Source: Phenylobacterium sp. (GTDB taxonomy: Bacteria; Pseudomonadota; Alphaproteobacteria; Caulobacterales; Caulobacteraceae). From it: a DNA stretch of 64,000 bases. Below are positions 16,918-28,106 of this stretch, in pieces. The stretch is from contig JADCAS010000006.1 in the NCBI GenBank assembly GCA_020401865.1, positions 62,001 through 126,000 on the forward strand, in the 5' to 3' direction. The notes below the pieces were generated by a model. The model did not search any database, was not told where the DNA came from, and saw only the letters and a list, made by a program, of their open reading frames with translations. A program made the translations under genes and the position numbers. Every line of letters begins with the position of its first letter. Positions within the stretch are counted from its first letter, which is position 1.

Positions 16918-17397
16918 ATGACCAACAATCTGCCAGTCCGGCTGGACGCCATAGATCGCCGCATCCTCCGCGCCCTGCAGAGGGACGGGCGGATCCAGAA
17001 CAATGAGCTGGCGGCGGAGGTCGGGCTGTCGCCTTCACCCTGCCTGAGGCGGGTGCGCCTGTTGGAGGAGGCGGGGGTGATCGAACGCTACGTGGCGGTC
17101 CTGGACGGGGCCCGGATCGGCGTTGGCCTGACGGTCTTCGCCCGGGTCTGGTTCAAGACCCAGGACGCCGAGCAGACCCAGAAATTCGCGGAAATCGTCC
17201 GGCAGTTTCCCGAGGTCGTCGAGTGCTACCTGACCACCGGCGACTGCGACGCCCTGCTGCGGATCGTGACGGCGGACCTGAACACCTACTGGAGGTTCCA
17301 GGCCGATCACCTGACCCGGATTCCCAGCGTCCAGAGCGTCAAGACTGACGTGCCGATGGAAACCCTCAAGCGCAGCTTCGAACTGCCGATTCCCTGA
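16918..17397 (+). CDS. Lrp/AsnC family transcriptional regulator
   Basis: A 159-residue protein with an N-terminal winged helix ([20 protein letters not shown], then [20 protein letters not shown]) and a C-terminal RAM/AsnC ligand domain ([18 protein letters not shown]). Members form octamers and sense amino acids. Divergent transcription from argG across a 93-bp AT-rich region suggests it regulates itself and argG, which is inference from position. The ATG at 16918 is preceded by a weak GAACGAG. Confidence 0.92.
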   Translation: MTNNLPVRLDAIDRRILRALQRDGRIQNNELAAEVGLSPSPCLRRVRLLEEAGVIERYVAVLDGARIGVGLTVFARVWFKTQDAEQTQKFAEIVRQFPEVVECYLTTGDCDALLRIVTADLNTYWRFQADHLTRIPSVQSVKTDVPMETLKRSFELPIP

Positions 17398-17440
17398 ATC
17401 CCCCGCAGTCCGGGCCCCGGCGCGCCGCCGTATCGGCAGG

Positions 17441-19366
17441 TCAGACGGTGACCTGGGCGCCCATTTCGACGACGCGGCCGGGCGGAATCCGGAAGAAGTC
17501 CGTCGGGTTGGCGGCGTTGCGCATCAGGAAGATGAACAGCTTGTCCTGCCAGAGGGGCATGCCCGAGCTGGCCGACGGCACCACCGAGCGACGGCCGAGG
17601 AAGAAGCTGGTGGCCATGATGTCGAACTTCAGGCCCTGCTGGCGGCAGAGGGTCAGGGCCTTGGGGATGTTCGGGCTCTCCATGAAGCCATAGGTCACGG
17701 TCAGCTTCCGGAAGTCGTCGTTGAAGGGCTCGATGCGGATCCGGTCCTCGTCGCGGACCCGGGGGGTCTGGGCGGTGATCACCGTCAGGATGATGTTGCG
17801 CTCGTGCAGCACCTTGTTGTGCTTCAGGTTGTGCATCAGGGCGACCGGGGCGACGTCGGGGTCGGAGGTCAGGAAGATGGCGGCGCCAGGGGCCCTGTGC
17901 GGCGGCCGGGCCTGCAGCATGTCGGAAAGCTCGGTGAGGGCCACCGAGTCCTGGCGGGTCTTCTCGGCCAGGATTCGCGTACCCCGGTGCCAGGTCCACA
18001 TGATCACCACCATGAGCCCGCCCGCCACCAGGGGCAGCCAGGCGCCCTGGGGCAGCTTGAGCAGGTTGGAGGAGAAGAACACCAGGTCCAGGGCGCCGAA
18101 CCCGACCGCCGCCAGGATGGCGAGCCACAGGGGCTTCTTCCAGAGGTAGCGGATGATCACGAAGAACAGGAGGGTGTCGACGAACATCGAGCCCGTCACG
18201 GCGATGCCGTAGGCGGCGGCGAGGTTGGAGGAGGTCTGGAAGGTCACCAGCAGCAGGATCACGCCGATCATCAGGAAGGTGTTCACCTGGGGCACGTAGA
18301 TCTGCCCGGCCTGGGTCTCGGAGGTGCGGCGGATGTCGATCCGCGGCAGCAGGCCCAGCTGAACCGCCTGCTGGGTCATGGAGAAGGCGCCGGTGATCAC
18401 CGCCTGGCTGGCGATCACGCTGGCGGCCGTGGCCATCAGCAGGACCGGCCAGTAGACCAGGGTGGGCACCATGCCGAAAAAGGGGTTCTCCCGCATCTCC
18501 GGGTGGGCCAGCACCATGGCGCCCTGGCCCAGGTAGTTCAGCAGCAGGGCCGGCAGCACCAGGACCAGCCAGCCGGCCTGGATCGGCGATTTCCCGAAAT
18601 GCCCCATGTCGGCATACAGGGCCTCTGCGCCGGTGACGGCCAGGAAGACGCTGCCGAGGATGACGAAGCCCACGAACCCGTTGTTCAGCAGGAAGATCAC
18701 CCCGTAGTGCGGCAGAAGGCCCCTCAGGACGTCGGGGCTGTCGAAGATGTGATAAAGGCCCAGTCCGCCCAGGATCAGGAACCAGGCGGCCGTAATCGGC
18801 CCGAAGGCCCGGGCGATGCTCGCCGTGCCCCGGGACTGGACGAGGAAGAGCGTCACCAGGATGACGCCCGCGATGGGCAGGACCAGCCTTCCGAGCTCGG
18901 GGCTCACCCCGGGGGCGTCCCGCAGCCCTTCCACCGCCCCCAGGACCGAGATGGCCGGGGTGATCACGCCGTCTCCATAAAACAGGGCGGCGCCGACCAT
19001 GCCCAGGAAGAGGACGGCGCCCGAGCGCACCGGAAGGGCGCGCTGCGCCAGGGCCATCAGGGCCAGGGTCCCGCCCTCGCCCTTGTTGTCGGCGCGCATG
19101 ATCAGGGCGACGTATTTCAGCGTCACCACCAGGATCAGGGCCCAGGTGATGAGCGAGACCACGCCGAGGACCGAGAGCTCTGCAGGCACGTCCGCGCGCG
19201 AATGAGCCAGGGCCTCGCGCATGGCGTAGAGCGGGCTGGTGCCGATGTCGCCGAAGACGACCCCAATAGCCCCCAAGGCCAGGGCCATGAAACCCTCTGG
19301 CCGGCCATGATGGGCGTCTGCGGGCGCGGCAGGTGCGCCGCCGTTAGGCTCGGCCGGATCCGCCAT
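17441..19366 (-). CDS. kup: Low-affinity potassium uptake protein Kup
   Basis: A 641-residue K+/H+ symporter of the KUP/HAK/KT family. After a Pro/Ala-rich N-terminus, the first membrane helix reads ALGAIGVVFGDIGTSPLYAM, the family signature, and about 12 membrane segments follow to residue 470, then a cytoplasmic C-terminal domain (HNLKHNKVLHERNIILTV). It imports potassium driven by the proton gradient. The open frame starts further upstream, but MADPAEPNGG at 19366 gives a usual length. A weak promoter candidate (TTGAAC, 17 bases, TATCGC) lies at 19427-19455. Confidence 0.95.
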   Translation of the reverse strand: MADPAEPNGGAPAAPADAHHGRPEGFMALALGAIGVVFGDIGTSPLYAMREALAHSRADVPAELSVLGVVSLITWALILVVTLKYVALIMRADNKGEGGTLALMALAQRALPVRSGAVLFLGMVGAALFYGDGVITPAISVLGAVEGLRDAPGVSPELGRLVLPIAGVILVTLFLVQSRGTASIARAFGPITAAWFLILGGLGLYHIFDSPDVLRGLLPHYGVIFLLNNGFVGFVILGSVFLAVTGAEALYADMGHFGKSPIQAGWLVLVLPALLLNYLGQGAMVLAHPEMRENPFFGMVPTLVYWPVLLMATAASVIASQAVITGAFSMTQQAVQLGLLPRIDIRRTSETQAGQIYVPQVNTFLMIGVILLLVTFQTSSNLAAAYGIAVTGSMFVDTLLFFVIIRYLWKKPLWLAILAAVGFGALDLVFFSSNLLKLPQGAWLPLVAGGLMVVIMWTWHRGTRILAEKTRQDSVALTELSDMLQARPPHRAPGAAIFLTSDPDVAPVALMHNLKHNKVLHERNIILTVITAQTPRVRDEDRIRIEPFNDDFRKLTVTYGFMESPNIPKALTLCRQQGLKFDIMATSFFLGRRSVVPSASSGMPLWQDKLFIFLMRNAANPTDFFRIPPGRVVEMGAQVTV

Positions 19367-19527
19367 GACTGTCCCCGAAGGATCTGCGTCCCGCCCAGAG
19401 GGCCCCATGCCGGCGGACGCGGGGGCGCGATACACCCTTTCCCTGGTGGGTTCAATGCGCGGGATCGGGGCGGGGGCGCGGTGACGGCGGTCTTGCGTCG
19501 TCGCCCGGGAACCGCCAAATCAACGCC

Positions 19528-20094
19528 ATGTTCATCCAGACCGAAAACACACCCAATCCCCAGGTCCTGAAGTTCCTGCCTGGCCGCACCGTGATGGAGG
19601 CCGGCTCGCAGGATTTCCGCGCGCCCGAAGAGGCTCAGGCCTCGCCCCTCGCCGCCGAGATCTTCGGCCTTGACGGGGTCAACCGCGTCTTCTTCGGCGC
19701 CGACTTCATCACCGTGGGCAAGCTCGCCTCTGCGGACTGGGATCACCTCAAGGCGCCGGTTCTGGCGGCCATCATGGACCACTTCACCTCCGGCCGTCCG
19801 CTGTTCGATGGCGCCGGCGCGGTGTCCGCAGACGAGGCCGTCTATGAGGGCGAGGCCGCTCAGGTGGTCGCCGAGATCCGTGAACTTCTCGACACCCGGA
19901 TCCGCCCCGCCGTCGCCCGGGACGGCGGCGACATCCTCTTCGACCGGTTCGAGCCGGACAGCGGGACGGTCTGGCTGCACATGCGCGGCGCCTGCGCCGG
20001 CTGCCCATCGTCCTCGGCCACCCTCAAGTCGGGCGTGGAGAACATGCTCAAGCACTATGTGCCCGAGGTGACGCGGGTCGAGCAGACCCTCTAG
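19528..20094 (+). CDS. nfuA: NifU family Fe-S scaffold/carrier protein
   Basis: A 188-residue protein with an N-terminal Nfu_N domain (MFIQTENTPNPQVLKFLPGR) and a C-terminal NifU domain (about 105-185) with the CxxC cluster site in GACAGCPSSSATLKSG. It carries a [4Fe-4S] cluster to target enzymes. The downstream genes include MiaB, a radical-SAM enzyme that needs such clusters, so the position at the head of the tsaB-miaB chain is sensible. tsaB starts 6 bases after its stop. Confidence 0.94.
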   Translation: MFIQTENTPNPQVLKFLPGRTVMEAGSQDFRAPEEAQASPLAAEIFGLDGVNRVFFGADFITVGKLASADWDHLKAPVLAAIMDHFTSGRPLFDGAGAVSADEAVYEGEAAQVVAEIRELLDTRIRPAVARDGGDILFDRFEPDSGTVWLHMRGACAGCPSSSATLKSGVENMLKHYVPEVTRVEQTL

Positions 20095-20100
20095 TCCCGC

Positions 20101-20733
20101 GTGCGGGTCCTCGCCATCGATACCTGTCTGTCGGCCTGCTCCGTTGCGGTCCTTGACGGCGAGCGGACGGCGGCCTGGGCCTCCGAGCCCATGGAGCGGG
20201 GTCACCAGGAGCGCCTCGCCCCCCTCGCCCGGGAGGTCATGGCGCGGTCCGGCCTCGCTTTCACGGACCTTGACCGCATCGCCGTCACCCTGGGCCCGGG
20301 CTCCTTCACGGGTCTGCGCGTGGGCCTGGCCTTCGCCAAGGGTCTGGGGCTGGCTCTGGAGCGCCCGGTGATCGGCCTGGGCTGCCTTGAAGTCCTCGCG
20401 GCGCCCTTCGCCGCCGCCCCCGGCCGGACCCTGGCCCTGCTTCCCGGACGGGGCGAAGCGGTCTGCAGCCAGGTCTTCGAGGGCGGGACGGCCCTCCGCG
20501 CACCGGTTCTCGGCCAGGTGGCGGACCTCGACGCCCTGGCCCCGGTGGCGCGCATTGTCGGGGCGCCCGACCTGGCGGGCGAGGCCCTGCCCGGCGCCGT
20601 CCGGGCCCCGGCCTCCACGCCGGACGCCGCCGTCGCCGGCCGGCTCGCCGCCGGGCGTCGACCGGAGCCCCTGGTCCCCCTCTACATGAGGCCGCCCGAC
20701 GCCCGGCTGCCGGGCGGGCGGGCGCCTCCGTGA
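20101..20733 (+). CDS. tsaB: tRNA threonylcarbamoyladenosine biosynthesis protein TsaB
   Basis: A 210-residue protein of the TsaB/YeaZ group (ASKHA ATPase-like fold), partner of TsaD in making t6A37 of tRNAs that read ANN codons. VLAIDTCLSACSVAVLDG at the start and VTLGPGSFTGLRVGLAFAKG near residue 62 are the family hallmarks. The start is a GTG. The stop overlaps the GTG of rimI by two bases, so the two are translationally coupled. tsaD is not in the window. Confidence 0.95.
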   Translation: MRVLAIDTCLSACSVAVLDGERTAAWASEPMERGHQERLAPLAREVMARSGLAFTDLDRIAVTLGPGSFTGLRVGLAFAKGLGLALERPVIGLGCLEVLAAPFAAAPGRTLALLPGRGEAVCSQVFEGGTALRAPVLGQVADLDALAPVARIVGAPDLAGEALPGAVRAPASTPDAAVAGRLAAGRRPEPLVPLYMRPPDARLPGGRAPP

Positions 20734-21161
20734 GGGTGCGCCAGGCCGGAGCCGGGGACCTGGACGCCCTCGCGGCGCTGCACGCCGCCGCCTTCCAACC
20801 CGGCTGGAGCGCCGCTGACATCGCCGCCCTCGACGCGGTGGCCCTGATCGAGGACGGCGCCGGCCTGATCCTTGTGCGGACCGTCTCCGGGGAGGCCGAG
20901 ATCCTGACCGTGGGCGTCCGGCCGGAGCTGCGGGGCGCCGGGGTCGGTGGCCGGCTTGTGGAGGCCGCCCTCGAATCCGCGCTCGCGGACGGCGCTGAAG
21001 CCGTCTTCCTTGAGGTCGCCGAGGACAATCTGGCGGCCCGCCGGCTTTACGGGGGTCGAGGGTTCGAAGAGGTTGGCCGGCGCCGAGCCTACTATCCGCG
21101 CCCCGGCGCCGGGGCGGTGGACGCCCTGGTCCTGCGTCGGGCGCTTAACACGCCGCCCTGA
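20730..21161 (+). CDS. rimI: Ribosomal protein S18-alanine N-acetyltransferase-like GNAT protein
   Basis: A 143-residue GNAT acetyltransferase. The acetyl-CoA loop VRPELRGAGVGGRLVEAAL lies near residues 61-79, and DNLAARRLYGGRGFEEVGRR closes the domain as in RimI, which acetylates the N-terminal Ala of S18. The position directly after tsaB, with which it overlaps at a GTG start, is typical of rimI. The substrate is inferred from context, since GNAT proteins are diverse. Confidence 0.87.
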   Translation: MRVRQAGAGDLDALAALHAAAFQPGWSAADIAALDAVALIEDGAGLILVRTVSGEAEILTVGVRPELRGAGVGGRLVEAALESALADGAEAVFLEVAEDNLAARRLYGGRGFEEVGRRRAYYPRPGAGAVDALVLRRALNTPP

Positions 21162-21193
21162 AAGCCCTATCCTGCGCCACAGGAGACTTCTGC

Positions 21194-21593
21194 TTGGACC
21201 GTATTGAGAACCTTTGTATCGCCAAGGGCATGCGCATGACCGACCAGCGCCGGGTGATCGCCCGCGTGCTGTCGGACGCCCAGGATCATCCCGACGTGGA
21301 GGAGCTCCACCGGCGGGCCCACGCCGTCGATCCGCGCATCTCCATCGCCACGGTTTACCGCACGGTGCGGCTGTTCGAGGAGGCCGGCATCATCTCCCGT
21401 CTGGATTTCCGGGACGGCCGGTCGCGCTACGAAGAGACCTCCGAGGCGCACCACGACCACCTGATCGACATGACCACCGGCAAGGTGATCGAGTTCGTCG
21501 ACCCTGAGATCGAGGCCCTGCAGGAGGCCATCGCCCGGCGTCTGGGCTATCGGCTTGTGGATCACCGGCTGGAGCTGTACGGCCTTCCCATCC

Positions 21594-21601
<8 letters not shown>
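21194..21601 (+). CDS. fur: Ferric uptake regulator Fur
   Basis: A 135-residue Fur-family metalloregulator with the winged helix ([31 protein letters not shown]) and the metal-binding dimerisation domain ([18 protein letters not shown]). Start codon is a TTG after CAGGAGA. The C-terminal CxxC structural zinc pairs of E. coli Fur are missing, as in other alphaproteobacterial Fur proteins. It should repress iron uptake with Fe2+. The location between rimI and miaB is conserved in alphaproteobacteria, and the last 8 bases overlap miaB. Confidence 0.93.
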
Positions 21602-22942
<1,341 letters not shown>

Positions 22943-22946
<4 letters not shown>

Positions 22947-23896
22947 GCCGCACGGCGGAGTTCGTCACCCTGTCCGAGGCCGCGTCCCGCGCCGTGGCCG
23001 GGCCCTCCAGCCGGCATGTGGCCCTCATCGAGGACGCCTTTGACGTCCTGGTCGAGACGCCCGGCGGCGGCGTCTCCCTGACCGGCGACGTCCGCGGTCG
23101 CGCCTCGGCCAAGAAGGTGGTGGAGGCCCTGGCTCTTCGCGCCGAGCGGGGCCTCGAAGTGGCGGAGGCTGACGTTCGCGTGGCCATCGGCCAGGCGCGC
23201 ACAGGTCGCGGATCTCCACCCGGCGCCCTGCCCTCGGGCCGGCGGGGGCCGGTCTCGCCCCGCACCCCGGCCCAGGCCCGCTACCTGGACACCCTGGCCA
23301 GGTGCGACCTGGTCTTCGGCCTCGGCCCGGCCGGTACGGGCAAGACCTTCCTCGCCGTGGCGGCGGGGGTCGGCGCCCTGCTGCGCGGGGATGTCGACCG
23401 GCTGATCGTCTCGCGCCCGGCGGTGGAGGCCGGCGAGCGCCTCGGCTTCCTGCCCGGCGACCTCACCGAGAAGGTCGATCCCTACATGGCGCCGGTCTGG
23501 GAGGCCCTGACCGACATTCTCGGAGCCGAGCAGTTTCGCCGGCGGCGGGAGAAGGGCGAGATCGAGCTGGCGCCCATCGCCTTCATGCGCGGCCGGACGC
23601 TGTCCCACGCCTTCGTCATTGTCGACGAGGCCCAGAACTGCTCGCGCATGCAGATGCGCATGGTCCTGACGCGCCTGGGCGAGGGGGCGAGGATGGTGGT
23701 CACCGGCGATCCCAGCCAGATCGACCTGCCCCAACCCCGGGACTCCGGCCTGGCCCACGCCGTCGCCCTCCTGGAGGGCGAGAAGGGAATCGGGGTGGCC
23801 CGCTTCGGGCCCGAGGACGTGGTGCGCCACCCTCTGGTCGAACGGATCGTGCGGGCCTACGAGGCCGATGGCCGACCCTCCGGCCCGGCGTCATGA
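22943..23896 (+). CDS. phoH: PhoH family ATPase
   Basis: A 317-residue PhoH-like protein. A KH-like N-terminal region precedes the P-loop [17 protein letters not shown] near residue 131, with the [17 protein letters not shown] segment and Walker [12 protein letters not shown] characteristic of the family. It is an RNA-associated NTPase, usually encoded beside ybeY in a ribosome-maturation and 16S rRNA-processing setting. Translation is coupled on both sides: ATGA overlaps with miaB and with ybeY. Confidence 0.95.
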
Positions 23897-24384
23897 CCCC
23901 CGACGACGGGAACAGTGACATCGAGGTGCTGGTGGAGGGGGGCGAGTGGGGCCGCATCCCGCCGGATGCGCCGGCCCTCGCCCTCAGGGCCGCCAGGGCC
24001 GCCCTGGCGGCGGCGAACGCTCCTGGAGGCCTCGCTATCCTGCTGGCCGACGACGCCCGCCTCGCGGCCCTCAATTCCGCCTTCCGGGCCAAGGCCGGCC
24101 CCACCAACGTGCTGTCCTTCCCCGCCCCGGCCAACCCGGAGGGCTGGCTGGGCGACGTGGCCCTCGCCTTCGAGACCTGCCGCCGGGAGGCCGAGGCTCA
24201 GGGCAAGCGGTTGGAGCATCACCTGCAACATCTCGTGGCGCACGGCGTGCTCCATCTAGTAGGCTACGATCATGAGACCGACGCCGAGGCATCGGTGATG
24301 GAAGGTCTCGAAGCGAAGATATTGGCGGGTCTGGGGGCGCCTGACCCCTATGCCGCCGAAAGAGGAGATCATGGTCAGTCGTGA
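23893..24384 (+). CDS. ybeY: Endoribonuclease YbeY (16S rRNA maturation)
   Basis: A 163-residue zinc-dependent RNase involved in 16S rRNA 3' end processing and ribosome quality control. The metal motif HGVLHLVGYDH (three His) is at about residues 117-127, and LNSAFRAKAGPTNVLSFP is the other conserved block. It overlaps phoH by 4 bases, and its 3' end overlaps the corC-like gene by 14 bases, showing tight operon packing. Confidence 0.96.
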   Translation: MTPDDGNSDIEVLVEGGEWGRIPPDAPALALRAARAALAAANAPGGLAILLADDARLAALNSAFRAKAGPTNVLSFPAPANPEGWLGDVALAFETCRREAEAQGKRLEHHLQHLVAHGVLHLVGYDHETDAEASVMEGLEAKILAGLGAPDPYAAERGDHGQS

Positions 24385-25255
24385 TGCGCCCGGCCCGGAG
24401 GGGCGACAGGGAAGGGGTCTCGGAGGCCGGTTCTTCCGGCTTTTCGGGGCCCGCCGTCCGGATCCTGCGGTCACCGCGGCCGAGGCGCTTACGGAATCCG
24501 CCGGCGGCCGTCTGGTCGACCAGGCCCAGGCCTTCCAGACCCTCAGGGTCGATGACGTCATGACGCCACGGGCCGACATTGTCGCGGTGGAGGTCGACAC
24601 CCCCTTCGACGAGGTGGTCGCACGCTTCCTCGAGGCCGAGCACTCGCGCATGCCTATCTACCGGGAGACCCTCGATGATCCCCTGGGGGTGGTGCACGTC
24701 AAGGACGTCTTCAAGCAGATGGCCACGGGCGCCCGTCCCAAGGCCCGCAGGGGCGGGGCGGCGGACTCCGGCCTGATGCGCCTCAAGCGCGACGCCCTCT
24801 ACGTGCCGGCCTCCATGCGGGCCGCTGACCTCCTCCTGCGGATGCAGGCCACCCGGACGCACATGGCCCTGGTGATCGACGAGTTCGGCGGTACGGATGG
24901 GCTCGTCACCCTGGAGGACCTCGTGGAGGCCGTCGTCGGCGAGATCGACGACGAGCATGACGAGGCCCAGGCGGCGGGGGTGCAGGAGCGCCCGGACGGC
25001 GTCTTCGAGGCCGACGCCCGCGCGCCTCTGGAGGAGCTGGAGGCGGCGCTGGGGCGCGACCTGGCGCCTGCGGACCTCGACGAGGAGATCGATACGGTGG
25101 GCGGGCTGGTCTCGGCCATTGCCGGCCGCCTGCCCCGCCGCGGGGAGGTGATCGCCTATCCCGAGGGGTATGAGATCCAGGTCCTGGACGCTGACCCCCG
25201 AAGGATCAAGCGGGTGCGAATCCGCCCGGCGCCGCTGCCTCCGGCGGTGGGCTGA
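24371..25255 (+). CDS. CorC/HlyC-type CBS-domain protein
   Basis: A 294-residue cytoplasmic protein with two CBS domains (about 62-190, [20 protein letters not shown] at its start and [20 protein letters not shown] later) and a C-terminal CorC_HlyC transporter-associated domain. It lacks the membrane DUF21 domain of full CNNM-type proteins. Its constant place after ybeY and before lnt points to a role in ion or envelope balance. AGAGGAG precedes the ATG at 24371. Often annotated as a hemolysin-like protein, which is misleading. Confidence 0.9.
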   Translation: MVSRDAPGPEGRQGRGLGGRFFRLFGARRPDPAVTAAEALTESAGGRLVDQAQAFQTLRVDDVMTPRADIVAVEVDTPFDEVVARFLEAEHSRMPIYRETLDDPLGVVHVKDVFKQMATGARPKARRGGAADSGLMRLKRDALYVPASMRAADLLLRMQATRTHMALVIDEFGGTDGLVTLEDLVEAVVGEIDDEHDEAQAAGVQERPDGVFEADARAPLEELEAALGRDLAPADLDEEIDTVGGLVSAIAGRLPRRGEVIAYPEGYEIQVLDADPRRIKRVRIRPAPLPPAVG

Positions 25256-25258
25256 ACC

Positions 25259-26881
25259 TTGCCGCCGCGCGCCTCCGCCGTCGCCGGCCTCGCCGCACTG
25301 GCGGGGGGCGTCCTGGCCGCCCTGGCCTTCCCGCCCTTCGGCTTCCTTCCAGGTCTCGCCGGGTTCGCCCTGATCCTCTGGTCCCTCGACCGGCCCGCTG
25401 CGCGGCCGGTGCGCGCCGCCGCCGCGCGGGGCGCCCTGGCGGGGGTGGGCTATTTCTCGGTCTCGGTGGTCTGGGTCGTCGAACCCTTCCTCGTTGACGA
25501 GCGCACCCACGGGTGGATGGCCCCCTTCGCCCTGGTCCTGATGGCCGGCGGGCTTTCGCTGTTCTGGGCCGCCGCCGCCGCCCTCTGGCGCCGGATCGGG
25601 GCCCGGGGTCTGCCGGGTCTCCTGGCCTTCGCCGCCTGCCTGTCGGGGACGGAATGGCTGCGGGGGCATGTCCTGACCGGCTTTCCCTGGAACCTGCCCG
25701 GAGAAGCCTGGCCGGCGGGATCGCCCCTGTCTCAGGTCGCCGCCCTCGTGGGCGCCTACGGCCTGACCTGGGTGACCCTCGCCCTCTGCGCCTCGCCCGT
25801 CTGGATCCTCGAGATCGGAACCCCCCGCCGCCGGTTCGCCCGGGCGGCCGCCGTCGCGGGCGCCTTCCTGGCCCTGCACGCCTGGGGGGCGACCCGCATT
25901 GCGGCAACGCCACAGGCGCCGACGGGTCCCGTCATCCGGATTGTCCAGGCGGATATCGACCAGAAGACCAAGTGGCGGCCCGAGAACCTGCCCGGGATCT
26001 TCCAGACCTACCTCGAGCTCAGCGCGCGACCCTCCGCCGTTCGCCCCGACCTTGTGGTCTGGCCCGAGGGGGCGCTTCCGGCCGTCATCAACGACCTCCT
26101 GGTTCCAGGCTCGCCCTGGCGGGCCGCCCTGGCCCGCACCCTGGCGCCGGGACAGCTCCTGGCCATGGGCGCCTACCGCGCGGACATGGACGCCCGGCAG
26201 GTCCTGACCTATCACAACAGCCTGATCCTGCTGCAGGGGCGGGGCGAGGACCTGGCCCTCGCGGGCCTCTACGACAAGCACCGCCTCGTGCCCTTCGGCG
26301 AATTCATGCCCCTCGGCGACCTCGCCGACCGGATCGGGCTGCGGAGCCTGGTCCACATGCCCGAGGACCTCACCGCCGGTCCGCCGCCCCGGCCTCTGAG
26401 CGCTGCGGGCCTTCCCGCCTTCCAGCCGATGATCTGCTACGAGGCCCTGTTCCCCGGCTTCACCCGCGCCGCCGCCCGTCGGGCCGGCCAGCGTCCGGAC
26501 TGGATCCTGAATGTGTCCAACGACGCCTGGTTCGGTCGGGCCTCAGGCCCCTGGCAGCACCTCAACATGGCCCGCTACCGCGCCATCGAGGAAGGCCTGC
26601 CCATCGTGCGCTCGACCCCCACAGGGGTCTCGACGGTGATCGATTCCAGCGGCCGGACCGTCGGACCGGTCCTTGGCCTGGGCGCCTTCGGCGTCATTGA
26701 CCTGCCCCTGCCCCCGCCGCGGCCGCCTACCCCTTACAGCCGATGGGGCGACCTGCCCTTCCTGGTCCTGCTCCTCCTGTCCGCCGCCGGCCTTGCAGGA
26801 CATAAAGAAATCTTTATAGGTCTCGCCAAGCGCCGGCCTCTGCGCAGGGCGCGCCGTGATCCTGACGGAGCCGTCCCGTGA
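25259..26881 (+). CDS. lnt: Apolipoprotein N-acyltransferase
   Basis: A 540-residue inner-membrane enzyme that adds the third acyl chain to lipoproteins. About six to seven N-terminal membrane helices precede a periplasmic nitrilase domain whose triad is visible: Glu of VVWPEGALP, Lys of [14 protein letters not shown] and Cys of [11 protein letters not shown] final membrane helix follows. The start is a TTG 3 bases after the previous stop. A promoter-operator for metK lies within its last 90 bases. Its last 4 bases overlap metK. Confidence 0.95.
   Translation: MPPRASAVAGLAALAGGVLAALAFPPFGFLPGLAGFALILWSLDRPAARPVRAAAARGALAGVGYFSVSVVWVVEPFLVDERTHGWMAPFALVLMAGGLSLFWAAAAALWRRIGARGLPGLLAFAACLSGTEWLRGHVLTGFPWNLPGEAWPAGSPLSQVAALVGAYGLTWVTLALCASPVWILEIGTPRRRFARAAAVAGAFLALHAWGATRIAATPQAPTGPVIRIVQADIDQKTKWRPENLPGIFQTYLELSARPSAVRPDLVVWPEGALPAVINDLLVPGSPWRAALARTLAPGQLLAMGAYRADMDARQVLTYHNSLILLQGRGEDLALAGLYDKHRLVPFGEFMPLGDLADRIGLRSLVHMPEDLTAGPPPRPLSAAGLPAFQPMICYEALFPGFTRAAARRAGQRPDWILNVSNDAWFGRASGPWQHLNMARYRAIEEGLPIVRSTPTGVSTVIDSSGRTVGPVLGLGAFGVIDLPLPPPRPPTPYSRWGDLPFLVLLLLSAAGLAGHKEIFIGLAKRRPLRRARRDPDGAVP
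26793..26820 (+). promoter_or_regulatory. Internal promoter with AT-rich palindromic operator before metK
   Basis: A 16-bp perfect palindrome ATAAAGAAATCTTTAT at 26802-26817 stands out inside the GC-rich end of lnt, 60 bases before metK. It fills the space between TTGCAG (26793-26798) and TATAGG (26815-26820), a plausible sigma70 promoter with a 16-base spacer. This arrangement suggests a repressor that controls metK apart from the upstream genes. ArsR-type regulators of the SAM cycle bind AT-rich sites of this general look, from memory. Confidence 0.55.
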
Positions 26882-28098
26882 CCCGCCCCTCCTACCTCTT
26901 CACCAGCGAAAGCGTTTCCGAAGGCCATCCGGACAAGGTCGCCGACCGCATCTCCGACACCGTGGTGGACGCCTTCATCGCCGCCGATCCCGAGGCCCGC
27001 GTGGCCTGCGAGACCCTGGTCACCACCAACCGGATCATCCTGGCCGGAGAGGTCCGCGCCTCCCGTCCCGGCGCCGACAAGGCCGAGAACAAGGCCTTCA
27101 CCCGCGAAGTGATCTCCTCGCTGGAGCCTCGGGTGCGCGCCGCCGTCAAGGACATCGGCTACGAACAGAAGGGCTTCCACTGGCAGAAGGCGAAGTACGC
27201 CTGTCACCTGCATGGCCAGTCCGGCGACATCGCCCAGGGCGTCGACGCCACCAATTCGAAGGACGAGGGCGCCGGCGACCAGGGGATCATGTTCGGCTAC
27301 GCCTGCGACGAGACCCCCGCCCTGATGCCGGCGACCCTGCAGTACTCCCACGAGATCCTGCGCCGGCTGGCCGCCGCCCGGCACTCGGGCGAGATGCCCT
27401 TCCTGGAGCCCGACGCCAAGAGCCAGGTCACCCTGGCCTATGAGAACGGCCGGCCCGTGGCGGTGACCCAGCTGGTCATCTCCACCCAGCATGCCAAGCG
27501 CATCGGCCTCAGGATGGCGACGCCGGCGCGGATCAAGGAGGCCATCCGGCCCCTGGTGGAGAGCGTCTTCCCCGACGGCCTCCTGAGCCGCAAGACCGTC
27601 TGGCACGTCAATCCCACCGGCCGCTTCGTGCAGGGCGGCCCGGACGGCGACGCCGGCCTGACCGGCCGGAAGATCATCGTCGACACCTATGGCGGGGCCG
27701 CGCCCCACGGCGGCGGCGCCTTCTCGGGCAAGGACCCCACCAAGGTCGACCGTTCCGCCGCCTACGCCTGCCGCTACCTCGCCAAGAATGTGGTCGCTGC
27801 GGGCCTGTCGCGCCGCTGCACAATCCAGATCAGCTACGCCATCGGCGTCTCGTCTCCGCTGAGCTTCTACGTGGACCTCCACGGCGAAGGCGAGATTGAC
27901 CCGGCCGAGCTGGAGAAGGCCCTGCCGGAGCTGATCGGCGGCGCCACCCCGGCCGCCATCCGCCGGCACCTGGGCCTCAACCGTCCGATCTACGCCCGCA
28001 CCGCGGCCTACGGCCACTTCGGCCGCGAGCCCGACTCCGACGGCGGCTTCTCCTGGGAGCGCACGGACCTGGTGGACGCCCTCAAGGGTCTGGCCTGA
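26878..28098 (+). CDS. metK: S-adenosylmethionine synthase
   Basis: A 406-residue enzyme that forms SAM from methionine and ATP. Motifs: [19 protein letters not shown] near residue 17, [17 protein letters not shown] near 132, and [19 protein letters not shown] near 279, all standard for MetK. The start is a GTG that overlaps the lnt stop. SAM is the methyl donor for TrmB, encoded next, and for MiaB and RlmN in this window. No SAM riboswitch is present; a palindromic operator in lnt may control it instead. Confidence 0.97.
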   Translation: MTRPSYLFTSESVSEGHPDKVADRISDTVVDAFIAADPEARVACETLVTTNRIILAGEVRASRPGADKAENKAFTREVISSLEPRVRAAVKDIGYEQKGFHWQKAKYACHLHGQSGDIAQGVDATNSKDEGAGDQGIMFGYACDETPALMPATLQYSHEILRRLAAARHSGEMPFLEPDAKSQVTLAYENGRPVAVTQLVISTQHAKRIGLRMATPARIKEAIRPLVESVFPDGLLSRKTVWHVNPTGRFVQGGPDGDAGLTGRKIIVDTYGGAAPHGGGAFSGKDPTKVDRSAAYACRYLAKNVVAAGLSRRCTIQISYAIGVSSPLSFYVDLHGEGEIDPAELEKALPELIGGATPAAIRRHLGLNRPIYARTAAYGHFGREPDSDGGFSWERTDLVDALKGLA

Positions 28099-28106
28099 CG
28101 CCGGGC

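Noticed and set aside
26700..26877. SAM riboswitch before metK
   Set aside because: metK overlaps the end of lnt, there is no untranslated leader, and no conserved riboswitch core was seen; a palindromic operator fits better.
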